A stretch of 8,930 bases of DNA from Odoribacteraceae bacterium (GTDB taxonomy: Bacteria > Bacteroidota > Bacteroidia > Bacteroidales > Marinifilaceae). Both the position numbers and the translations under genes were made by a program. Of this stretch, positions 1 to 6,758 are shown piece by piece. The DNA is taken from positions 1 to 8,930 of the forward strand of contig JAIRKS010000227.1 of assembly GCA_031259905.1 (NCBI GenBank), written 5' to 3'. Under the pieces are notes generated by a model, which saw only the letters and a program-made list of their open reading frames with translations, was not told the DNA's origin and ran no database searches. The stretch's first letter is position 1. Every line of letters begins with the position of its first letter.

Positions 1-725
1 TCGAGATGCGCGTCGCGAGCGGGGAAAAACGTGTACGCGAGATCGACACACCCGGAGAGCGTCCCCCCGGCGGCGGGCAACGCGATCGCCCCGCCGAGCG
101 TGGCGCGGGCGGGGAGGAAGACGTCGCGGGAGACCCTCCCGGCGAGGTTCCCCGCGTGGAAGGCGATCGCCCACGAGCCGCCCGGCATCGAGAAAAACGG
201 CTCGCGGTAGCACATCCCCGCGTCAAAAGAGAAGACGTCCCGCGATCGCGCGGCGTACAGGCGGGCGTACCGCGTCGTGACGGAGACCCCCAGCCCGGCG
301 GGGAGACGGTGAGCGTACGCCACCTCGGCGGCCCACTCGGCGGGATGCATCGTGCCGGTAGGCATCGCGTCACCGTCCCGTCCCTCCGCGCGCGGGTACG
401 AGCGGTGACGAAAGCCGGCCGCCACGCCCCCGCGCCCGCTGACGCGGAAGGCCACGGCAGCGGCATCCAAGTATCCCCCCGGCAGCAACGCGGGGAGACA
501 CGCCGCGCGCGTGATCCCCGCCCCGTCCCGCGACGCGTCCAGGGAGAGCGCCGCCGGGGCGCGGAAGATGCTGAACGCGTCGGCAGGCAGGGCGATCCCC
601 CCTCCCCCCGACCCGGCAACACGGGCGTCCACGGGCAGGACGAGGAATAGCGCCGTGCCGGACTGCGCGCGGAGCATCGCGGGGAAGAGAATGACGGGGA
701 GGAGCACGAGGATGACGCGTTTCAT
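1..725 (-). CDS. PorV/PorQ-like outer-membrane protein, partial (C-terminus off the left edge)
   Basis: I translated this reading frame by hand. It opens with ATG at 725-723 and stays open for 241 codons to the window edge. The N-terminus is a clear Sec signal peptide (MKRVILVLLPVILFPAMLRAQ, cleavage probably near residue 20-21). Next comes FLVLPVDARVAGSGGGG (27-43) and ALPADAFSIFRAPAAL (45-60), which match the start of PorV/PorQ-type proteins: a 'DAR-aGmG' stretch, then a 'DA-s-f-nPA' stretch. The remainder has alternating hydrophobic and Gly/Arg/Tyr-rich segments, as expected of beta-barrel strands. Known members are FadL-like barrels of roughly 300-400 residues, and some serve the type IX secretion system; whether this one does cannot be told. 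The start shares one base with the cstA stop (TGATG), so the gene is probably translated by coupling as the last visible member of the rnr-cstA operon. The family assignment is from recalled motifs only. Confidence 0.7.
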   Translation of the reverse strand, partial: MKRVILVLLPVILFPAMLRAQSGTALFLVLPVDARVAGSGGGGIALPADAFSIFRAPAALSLDASRDGAGITRAACLPALLPGGYLDAAAVAFRVSGRGGVAAGFRHRSYPRAEGRDGDAMPTGTMHPAEWAAEVAYAHRLPAGLGVSVTTRYARLYAARSRDVFSFDAGMCYREPFFSMPGGSWAIAFHAGNLAGRVSRDVFLPARATLGGAIALPAAGGTLSGCVDLAYTFFPARDAHL

Positions 726-2155
726 CACGCCTTTTTTACCTTGACGAGGAAGAAAGCCAGCACGGCGACGCCAGCGAGGATGCCCGCCGGGTAAGCAACG
801 GCGGGAAGGAGCGCGAGGCCGCCGGCACGGTACGGGGCGACGAGCAGGTACGTCACGCAGACGGTCGTCAGGAAGGTTGCCGGGAGGGAGGTCATCCAGT
901 GCGCCTTGCCCGCGCGGGCGAGGTACGCGGAGATCGTCCACAGGGTGACGGTAGCGAGCACCTGGTTGCTTATACCGACGTACTTCCAGATCGTCGAGAA
1001 GTCGAAGCGGCAAAGGAAGTACGCCACGACGAAGACCGGCAACGCGAGCAGCAGGCGGGCGCGTAACGGCTTCTGGCTCACGCGCAGCGCGTCGGCGAGG
1101 ATGAGGCGCGTGCCGCGGAAGGCGGTATCCCCGGAGGTGACGGGACAGACGACCACGCCGATGATGGCGATGACGGCGCCGGCGCGCCCGAGCCACGAGT
1201 TGCAGATCTCGTTGACGATGATGGCCGGCGTCTTCCCCGCGGCGGCCGCGTCGTTGAGGCCCCCCGCCCCGCCGAAGAACGTCATGGCGGCAGTGGCCCA
1301 GATCATGGCGACGATCCCCTCGGCGATCATCGCGCCGTGAAAGACGGGCCGCGCGTACCGCTCGTTGCCGGTGCAGCGGGCCATCATGGGGGATTGCGTG
1401 GCGTGGAAACCGGATATGGCGCCGCACGAGATAACTATGAACATCATCGGGAAGAGGATGTTCTCGCCGGGGTCACGGTGCATGTTCCTGAACGCGTCGA
1501 GGGATAGCTCCGGGAGGTGAAGCGTGCCGGAGATGCCGCCGGCGAGGAGGCAGGCGCCGGTGCCGAGGGCCATGAAGATGAGCGCCGCGCCCATGAAGGG
1601 GTATATCCTGCCGATGATCTTGTTGACGGGGAGGAGGGTGGCGAGGATGTAGTACGCGAAGATGACGTGCAGCCACCAGCCGAAGCCGATCCCCGTCAGG
1701 CGCGCGAGGAGGTCGGCGGGGCCGTTCACGAAGGAGACGCCGACGGCCACCAGGAGAATGGCCGTGAAGAAGGTCATGAAGCGGCGGGCGTGCCGGCCGA
1801 GGTATCTCCCGACGACGTCGGGGAGGCTCGTGCCGTCGTGCCGGAGGGAGAGCATGGCGGCGAAGAAATCGTGAACGGCGCCGGCGAGGATGCACCCGAT
1901 AACTATCCACAGGTAGGCCGCCGGACCGTAAGCGGCGCCGAGCACCGCGCCGAAGATCGGCCCGAGGCCGGCAATGTTCAGGAACTGGATGACGAACAGT
2001 CGCCACGGCTTCAGCTCCTGGTAATCCACGCCGTCGGCGAGGCGGCGGACGGGAGTCTCGCGGCGCGGGTCGACGCCGAAGAATCGCTCGAGGAACTTCC
2101 CGTGGATGAAGTACGCGGCGACGAGGATCGCGATGGAGAGGACGAAGGTAATCAC
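725..2155 (-). CDS. cstA: CstA-family membrane transporter (carbon starvation protein A, short form)
   Basis: This is a 476-residue inner-membrane protein with about a dozen hydrophobic segments. In characterised members the family imports pyruvate or peptides; the substrate here is unknown. Recognisable motifs are IQFLNIAGLGPIFGA (56-70), GAVHDFF (92-98), ISGFHATQSPMMARC (247-261), PVTSGDTAFRGTRL (338-351) and WKYVGISNQ (390-398). The length fits the ~480-residue form I associate with Bacteroidota, not the ~700-residue E. coli protein. I place the start at GTG 2155-2153. That gives the usual N-terminus (M/V)ITFVLSIAILVAAYFIHGK, and the GTG overlaps the rnr stop in a GTGA sequence. The frame stays open for 76 codons further upstream inside rnr, but that part is Arg/Gly-rich and unlike the family. 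The downstream porV/porQ-like gene overlaps the stop by one base, so all three genes probably form one operon. Confidence 0.93.
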   Translation of the reverse strand: MITFVLSIAILVAAYFIHGKFLERFFGVDPRRETPVRRLADGVDYQELKPWRLFVIQFLNIAGLGPIFGAVLGAAYGPAAYLWIVIGCILAGAVHDFFAAMLSLRHDGTSLPDVVGRYLGRHARRFMTFFTAILLVAVGVSFVNGPADLLARLTGIGFGWWLHVIFAYYILATLLPVNKIIGRIYPFMGAALIFMALGTGACLLAGGISGTLHLPELSLDAFRNMHRDPGENILFPMMFIVISCGAISGFHATQSPMMARCTGNERYARPVFHGAMIAEGIVAMIWATAAMTFFGGAGGLNDAAAAGKTPAIIVNEICNSWLGRAGAVIAIIGVVVCPVTSGDTAFRGTRLILADALRVSQKPLRARLLLALPVFVVAYFLCRFDFSTIWKYVGISNQVLATVTLWTISAYLARAGKAHWMTSLPATFLTTVCVTYLLVAPYRAGGLALLPAVAYPAGILAGVAVLAFFLVKVKKA

Positions 2156-4407
2156 GACCGTTTCCGCCGTTTCGTGTTCTCCCGTGCCGGTCGTCCTCGC
2201 CGCGAGTTCCTGCCCGCGGCGACATTCTCCCGTCGCGGGGCGCCCGCGGCGGCACTCTCCCGCCGCTCGTTCCCCGCGAGGGCGAAGTCCAGCTGCCGCG
2301 TCGCGAGATCCGCGCGGACGACACGCGCGACGACAGGATCGCCGAGGCGGTACACCTTGCGATGGTGTCTCCCGACGATGCAATAGTTCTCCTCGTCGAA
2401 CTCGTAGTAGTCGTCCTCCAGCTCGGTCATCGAGACCAGCCCCTCGGCGAGGCTGTCGTCAAGCTCCACGTAGAAGCCCCACTGGGTGACGCCGGAGATC
2501 GTGCCGCGGAAGCTCTCCCCGATCTTCCCGGCGAAGAACTCCACCTGCTTGTACTTGACGGAGGCACGCTCGGCATTCGTGGCGACCTGCTCCATGTTCG
2601 AGCAGTGCTTGCACCGCTCCTCGCACGTGGCGACGTTGGCCGCGCGCCCCCCGTCCATGTAGCGCTGCAGGAGGCGGTGCGTCATCACGTCGGGGTAACG
2701 GCGAATGGGGGAGGTGAAGTGCGAGTAATAATCGAAGGCGAGGCCGTAGTGCCCGATGTTCTCCACGGAATAGACGGCCCGCGCCATCACGCGCACGGCG
2801 AGCGTCTCGATCATTCGCTGGCAGGGCTTGCCCTTCACGTCCTCCAGGAGCTTGTTGATGGAGGTGGAAAGGGCGCGGGGGGTCGTGAGGCGCAAGCGAT
2901 ACCCGAACCTGGCGACGAGGCGACTGAAATCGGCGAGCTTCCCGGGATCCGGCGCGTCGTGCACGCGATAGACGAACGTCTTGGCGCGCTCCCCCGCCCT
3001 CACCTTGCCGACATGCTCGGCGACGCTCCTGTTCGCCAGGAGCATGAACTCCTCGATCAGCTTGTTGGCCTCCCGCGAGTGCTTGAAGGTGACGCGGAGA
3101 GGCTTCCCGTCGGCGTCCAGCTCGAAGCGGGCCTCCGGCCGGTCGAAGTCGATAGCGCCGGCACGGAAACGCTCCTCCCGCAGCTTCCGGGCGAGGCCGT
3201 CGAGCGTGATGATCTCCGACTTGAAGTCGCCCTCCTCGCCGTCGATGATCGCCTGCGCCTCCTCGTAGGTAAAGCGTCGGTCGGAACGAATGACCGTCCT
3301 GCCAAACCAGCGCGACAGGACGCGCGCGTTCTCGTCCAGCTCGAAGACGGCGGAGAAGCACAGCTTTTCCTCCCCGGGACGCAACGAGCAGAGGCCGTTC
3401 GACAGGTGCTCCGGGAGCATCGGGATCGTGCGGTCGACGAGATACACGGAGGTCGCCCGCTCGCGCGCCTCGACGTCGAGGGGCGTGTCGGGCGTCACGT
3501 AATGGCTCACGTCGGCGATGTGCACGCCCACCTCGTGCCGACCGTTCCCGAGCGGGCGGAACGACAACGCGTCGTCGAAATCCTTGGCATCCGCGGGATC
3601 TATCGTGAAGGTCGTCACCGCGCGGAAGTCCCTCCGGCGGGCGATCTCGGCGGCGTCGATACCGGCCTTGATCTTTCCGGCGGCACGCTCGACGGCGGCG
3701 GGGAACTGAACCGGGAGGTCGAACTCGGCCATGATGGCGTTCATCTCCGCGTCGTTGTTACCGGGACGTCCCAGCACCTTGACGACCGTCCCCACGGGAT
3801 TCTTCTGGTTCTCCAGCCACTCGACGATCTTCACCACCGCCTTCTCCCCGTCCTTCGCCCCGTTCAGCCCGGCGAACGGGATGAAGACGTCGTACGGGAG
3901 CTGCTTCCCGGAGGGCGACAGGAAGGCGTGGTAGCGGGTAACCTGCACGATCCCGACGAAGGTGTCGCGCTTCCGTTCGAGGATCTCGACGACCTCCCCC
4001 TCCGGGCGACGACGCTTGTTGCTGGCGTAGACGGCCACCTTGACCCGGTCGCCGTTCAGCGCGTGCTTTAGCCCCACCTGCGGGATGAAGATGTCTTCCT
4101 TGACCTCGTCGGAGACCAGGTAGGCGGTGCCTTTCGCGGTAAGATCAATGATGCCCGTCACGTGCACCGCGCGCCGCGCGAGGGTGAACGACCCGACGGG
4201 TGCTTCCGAGAGGATGCCCTCCCGCGCCATCCCGGCGAGCATCTCGATGATCTGTCGCTTCACGTTCGAGTCCTTGATACCAAGCAGGCGCGACAGTTGC
4301 TTGTAATTATAGTAGCGCGTGGGATTCTCCCTGAACACGGAATGAACCAGGGCGTGAAGATCTTTTGCCCCGGCGAACGCTCTTGATTTCTTATTCTTCT
4401 TCAGCAT
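2152..4407 (-). CDS. rnr: Ribonuclease R (3'-5' exoribonuclease)
   Basis: This is a cytoplasmic RNase II/R-family exonuclease of 751 residues that degrades structured RNA from the 3' end. Domains in order: a winged-helix-like N-terminus (~15-75), cold-shock domain 1 (~85-130, DIFIPQVGLKHALNGDRV), cold-shock domain 2 (~150-200), the RNB catalytic domain (~255-580) and a C-terminal S1 domain (~630-712). The catalytic motif TIDPADAKDFDDALS carries the metal-binding aspartates D270, D276, D278 and D279. HFTSPIRRYPD (563-573) is the other RNB signature. A basic tail follows from about 715, ending KRRKRS. I chose ATG at 4407, giving MLKKNKKSRAFAG. An in-frame GTG at 4428 would add seven residues, but it overlaps the putative -7 promoter box. 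The gene is first in the operon, and its stop overlaps the cstA start. It is divergent from the GH2 gene across a tandem-repeat array. Confidence 0.96.
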   Translation of the reverse strand: MLKKNKKSRAFAGAKDLHALVHSVFRENPTRYYNYKQLSRLLGIKDSNVKRQIIEMLAGMAREGILSEAPVGSFTLARRAVHVTGIIDLTAKGTAYLVSDEVKEDIFIPQVGLKHALNGDRVKVAVYASNKRRRPEGEVVEILERKRDTFVGIVQVTRYHAFLSPSGKQLPYDVFIPFAGLNGAKDGEKAVVKIVEWLENQKNPVGTVVKVLGRPGNNDAEMNAIMAEFDLPVQFPAAVERAAGKIKAGIDAAEIARRRDFRAVTTFTIDPADAKDFDDALSFRPLGNGRHEVGVHIADVSHYVTPDTPLDVEARERATSVYLVDRTIPMLPEHLSNGLCSLRPGEEKLCFSAVFELDENARVLSRWFGRTVIRSDRRFTYEEAQAIIDGEEGDFKSEIITLDGLARKLREERFRAGAIDFDRPEARFELDADGKPLRVTFKHSREANKLIEEFMLLANRSVAEHVGKVRAGERAKTFVYRVHDAPDPGKLADFSRLVARFGYRLRLTTPRALSTSINKLLEDVKGKPCQRMIETLAVRVMARAVYSVENIGHYGLAFDYYSHFTSPIRRYPDVMTHRLLQRYMDGGRAANVATCEERCKHCSNMEQVATNAERASVKYKQVEFFAGKIGESFRGTISGVTQWGFYVELDDSLAEGLVSMTELEDDYYEFDEENYCIVGRHHRKVYRLGDPVVARVVRADLATRQLDFALAGNERRESAAAGAPRRENVAAGRNSRRGRPARENTKRRKRS
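2206..2265 (-). repeat. Duplicated 30-bp segment encoding the RNase R basic tail
   Basis: Two adjacent 30-bp segments (2236-2265, then 2206-2235 in reading order) encode RRESAAAGAP and RRENVAAGRN. Twenty-four aligned positions at one end of each copy differ at only three, while the other six positions have diverged. The duplication extends the low-complexity Arg/Ala/Gly-rich tail after the S1 domain. Such tails in RNase R homologues vary in length and are thought to contact RNA or partners; a role here is inferred only. Confidence 0.5.
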
Positions 4408-4427
4408 ATATTCTGGATTTGTCGGCA

Positions 4428-4435
4428 CGAATGTA
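4428..4435 (-). promoter_or_regulatory. Putative -7 promoter box upstream of rnr
   Basis: The minus strand reads TACATTCG, one base off the Bacteroidota -7 consensus TAnnTTTG. It ends 20 bases before the ATG at 4407, so a start of transcription near 4421 would leave a leader of about 14 nt. I see no good -33 TTTG element. The same octamer precedes the GH2 gene, and TATATTCG precedes holA. The overlapping palindrome TGAAATTTCA at 4437-4446 lies immediately upstream and could bind a regulator. Confidence 0.35.
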
Positions 4436-4459
4436 GTGAAATTTCATGACCGGCGGCAG

Positions 4460-4711
4460 GGCATTTTAAATTTCTACCAAGGCATTTCAAATTTCTACCA
4501 AGGCATTTTAAATTTCTACCAAGGCATTTCAAAGTTCTACCAAGGCATTTTAAATTTCTACCAAGGCATTTCAAAGTTCTACCAAGGCATTTTAAATTTC
4601 TACCAAGGCATTTCAAATTTCTACCAAGGCATTTTAAATTTCTACCGAGGCATTTCAAATTTCTACCAAGGCATGTACGAATCTTACCAGGGCACGTGAA
4701 AATTCCGGCAA
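4460..4711. repeat. 21-bp tandem repeat array between divergent genes (12 units, two of them decayed)
   Basis: The 350-base gap between rnr and the GH2 gene is dominated by this array. Ten near-identical 21-bp units begin at 4460, 4481, 4502, 4523, 4544, 4565, 4586, 4607, 4628 and 4649. Each starts GGCATTTY and continues AAAKTTCTACCAA. Odd-numbered units carry TTTTAAA and even-numbered units TTTCAAA, so the true repeat is a 42-bp dimer. Units 4 and 6 share a T-to-G change (AAAGTT), and unit 9 ends CGA instead of CAA. Two degenerate units follow at 4670-4690 and 4691-4711, matching the consensus at about 13 and 14 of 21 positions. The array is AT-rich inside a GC-rich window. There are no unique spacers, so it is not a CRISPR. 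Because 21 is a multiple of three, short repetitive frames stay open on both strands; I do not regard them as genes. Confidence 0.97.
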
Positions 4712-4719
4712 GTATCCGT

Positions 4720-4727
4720 TACATTCG
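4720..4727 (+). promoter_or_regulatory. Putative -7 promoter box upstream of the GH2 gene
   Basis: The plus strand reads TACATTCG, identical to the box facing rnr and one base off TAnnTTTG. It ends 30 bases before the ATG at 4758, giving an expected leader of roughly 24 nt that is AT-rich (TTTTATTAATTATAG), as is common before Bacteroidota starts. The last decayed repeat unit ends 8 bases upstream, so the array occupies the upstream promoter region. No clear -33 element is visible. Confidence 0.35.
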
Positions 4728-4757
4728 CGGGAAATCGTTTTATTAATTATAGTCATC

Positions 4758-6758
4758 ATGAGATACATCATCGCGATATGGTTAGGAATTGCCGCGTGCC
4801 CGTTGTCCGCGCGGGAAGTAGTGTCGTTAAACCGCTCGTGGCGCTTCACGCCGGGGCACGAGACGAGGAAGAACGTCTACGCGGAAGTCAACCTGCCGCA
4901 CACGTGGAACAGCGACGCGCTCGCCGGGAAAGCGGATTACTACCGCGGGGTAGGGAACTACGAGAAGCGGGTGACGATCCCCGCGGGCTGGAAGGGAAAG
5001 CGGGTGTTCCTCCGCTTCAACGGGGTCAACAGCGTGGCGAACGTGTTCGTCAACGGGCGGCACGTCGGGGAACACCGCGGGGGATACACGGCCTTCGCGT
5101 TCGAGATCACGGGACGCGTGACGCCCGGCGAGGAGTGCACGCTGCTGGCGCGGGTGAACAACGCGATGCAGCTGGACGTGATGCCGCTGGTGGGCGACTT
5201 CAACATGTACGGCGGGATTTACCGGGACGTGGAGCTGGTGGCGGTGGAACCGGCGCACGTGTCGTTGACCGATTACGCGTCGCCCGGCGTGTACGTGACG
5301 ACGCGGGAGATCACGGCGCGACGGGCCACGGGAAGCGTGAAGGTGATGGTGACGGGGCCGGCCGGGGAGGAGGTCACCGTGAGCGCGCGGGTGACGGACG
5401 CGGGCGGGAAAACGGCGTGGAGCGGCGAGCAGGCGGTGAGGTGCGACGGGGAGACGCGGGCCGTGACGTTCGACGTCGAGGTGGCGAACCCGCGGCCGTG
5501 GCAGGGACGGGACGATCCCTACCTGTACGCGGTGGAGGCCGCGGTGACGGGCGTCACGGGCGAGAGCGACCGGGTACGCGTGCGCTGGGGTATCCGGGAG
5601 TACACGGTGGACGCGGAGCGCGGCTTCTTCCTGAACGGCCGGCGGGTGCAGCTGCGCGGCGTCTGTCGCCACCAGGATCGCGCCGAGATCGGTAACGCCC
5701 TCGCCCCCGCGCACCACCGCGAGGACATGGAGATCATCCGCGAGATGGGCGCGAACGCCATCCGCCTGGCGCATTACCCGCAGGACAGGCTCGTGCATGA
5801 CCTGTGCGACGAGCACGGCTTTATCGTCTGGGCAGAGATCCCCTTCGTGGGGCCGGGCGGGTATCGCGACAAGGGGTTCGTGGACCAGCCCTCCTTCCGG
5901 GCGAACGGCCGGCAGCAGTTGACGGAGCTGATCCGGCAGAATTACAACCACCCGTCGATCTGTTTCTGGGGACTGTTCAACGAGTTGAAGGAGGAGGGAG
6001 ATAACCCCGTGGAGTACCTGCGGGAGTTGCGGGAGCTGGCCGCGCGGGAAGATCCCTCGCGCCTCACGACGGGCGCGTCGAACCAGGGAGGGGCGCTGAA
6101 CCGGGTGACGGACGTGATCGCGTGGAATCTTTACTACGGGTGGTACGGCGGGAAGCCCTCCTCGATCGGCGCGTGGGCCGACCGGGCGCGGGTGGAGTAC
6201 GCGGGTGTCCCCGTCGGGATCAGCGAGTACGGCGCCGGCGGGAGTATCCTCCACCAGGAGGAGACGCCGGCGCAACCCGTCGCGAACAGTTACTGGCACC
6301 CGGAGGGGTGGCAGGCGTATTTCCACGAGGAGCACTGGAAGGCGATCGACCAACGCCCCTTCCTGTGGGGGACGTTCGCGTGGAACATGTTCGACTTCGG
6401 GGCGGCGCACCGTACCGAGGGGGAGATCGACGGGAAGAACGACAAGGGGCTGGTGACGTTCGACAGGAAGGTGAAGAAGGACGCGTTTTATTTCTACAAG
6501 GCGAACTGGAATCGCGATGACCCGTTCGTGTATATCGCCGGGAGACGGGGGCCGGCGCCGCGGCAGGTGAAGGTGTACTCGAATTGCCCGGAGGTGGAGC
6601 TGCTCGTGAACGGGCGTTCGCTGGGCCGGCGACGCGGGGAGTACGGCATCTTCTCGTGGGAGGGGATCGCGTTCGTGCCCGGGGAGAATCGCGTGACGGC
6701 GCGCGCCCGGGGCGGGTGGGAGGATCACGTGACGTTTTTCACGCGCGACACGCGCTGA
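4758..6758 (+). CDS. Secreted glycoside hydrolase family 2 enzyme (beta-galactosidase or beta-glucuronidase type)
   Basis: This 666-residue protein is a retaining exo-glycosidase with the GH2 layout: jelly-roll sugar-binding domain (~22-165), immunoglobulin-like domain (~170-280), catalytic TIM barrel (~285-575) and a C-terminal DUF4982-like beta domain (~590-660). The acid/base is probably E409 in HPSICFWGLFNEL, and the nucleophile E490 in VGISEYGAGGS. GVCRHQDRAEIGNAL (301-315) and RLAHYPQ (336-342) are further barrel motifs. The N-terminus MRYIIAIWLGIAACPLSA is an export signal; cleavage could be after SA, or at C14 if IAAC acts as a lipobox. The enzyme therefore probably works in the periplasm or at the cell surface. 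KNDKGLVTFDRK (560-571) contains an N-x-K triplet like the one that reads the glucuronate carboxylate in beta-glucuronidases, so substrate is uncertain. No SusC/SusD or other glycosidase is visible beside it. The gene is alone on its strand. Confidence 0.93.
   Translation: MRYIIAIWLGIAACPLSAREVVSLNRSWRFTPGHETRKNVYAEVNLPHTWNSDALAGKADYYRGVGNYEKRVTIPAGWKGKRVFLRFNGVNSVANVFVNGRHVGEHRGGYTAFAFEITGRVTPGEECTLLARVNNAMQLDVMPLVGDFNMYGGIYRDVELVAVEPAHVSLTDYASPGVYVTTREITARRATGSVKVMVTGPAGEEVTVSARVTDAGGKTAWSGEQAVRCDGETRAVTFDVEVANPRPWQGRDDPYLYAVEAAVTGVTGESDRVRVRWGIREYTVDAERGFFLNGRRVQLRGVCRHQDRAEIGNALAPAHHREDMEIIREMGANAIRLAHYPQDRLVHDLCDEHGFIVWAEIPFVGPGGYRDKGFVDQPSFRANGRQQLTELIRQNYNHPSICFWGLFNELKEEGDNPVEYLRELRELAAREDPSRLTTGASNQGGALNRVTDVIAWNLYYGWYGGKPSSIGAWADRARVEYAGVPVGISEYGAGGSILHQEETPAQPVANSYWHPEGWQAYFHEEHWKAIDQRPFLWGTFAWNMFDFGAAHRTEGEIDGKNDKGLVTFDRKVKKDAFYFYKANWNRDDPFVYIAGRRGPAPRQVKVYSNCPEVELLVNGRSLGRRRGEYGIFSWEGIAFVPGENRVTARARGGWEDHVTFFTRDTR

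Noticed and set aside
6..744. Plus-strand frames of 214 and 77 codons at the left edge
   Set aside because: They are Arg/Gly/Pro-rich shadows of the minus-strand PorV/PorQ-like gene, which has a signal peptide and family motifs.
2156..2383. 76-codon upstream extension of cstA
   Set aside because: It lies inside rnr, is Arg/Gly/Cys-rich and lacks family similarity. The GTG at 2155 gives the usual CstA N-terminus and a classic 4-bp overlap.
2362..4071. 569-codon plus-strand frame antisense to rnr
   Set aside because: It is the complement of a well-conserved RNase R frame, has biased composition and no recognisable domain.
4408..4428. GTG start at 4428 adding seven residues to RNase R
   Set aside because: It overlaps the putative promoter box, and the ATG at 4407 gives a lysine-rich N-terminus normal for the family. 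It is not fully excluded.
4401..4658. 85-codon minus-strand frame through the array
   Set aside because: It is a repetitive NLKCLGR frame that runs into the rnr start region. It is open only because the unit is 21 bp without stops.
4460..4711. CRISPR array, and the likeness of AAATTTCTACC to the 5' half of Cas12a direct repeats
   Set aside because: Units are directly contiguous with no unique spacers, the complementary GTAGAT half of a Cas12a repeat is absent, and no cas gene is visible.
4827..6728. 633-codon minus-strand frame antisense to the GH2 gene
   Set aside because: It mirrors the GH2 codons in a GC-rich gene, is full of Arg/His/Pro/Val low-complexity sequence and matches no family I know, while the plus-strand frame has intact GH2 motifs.
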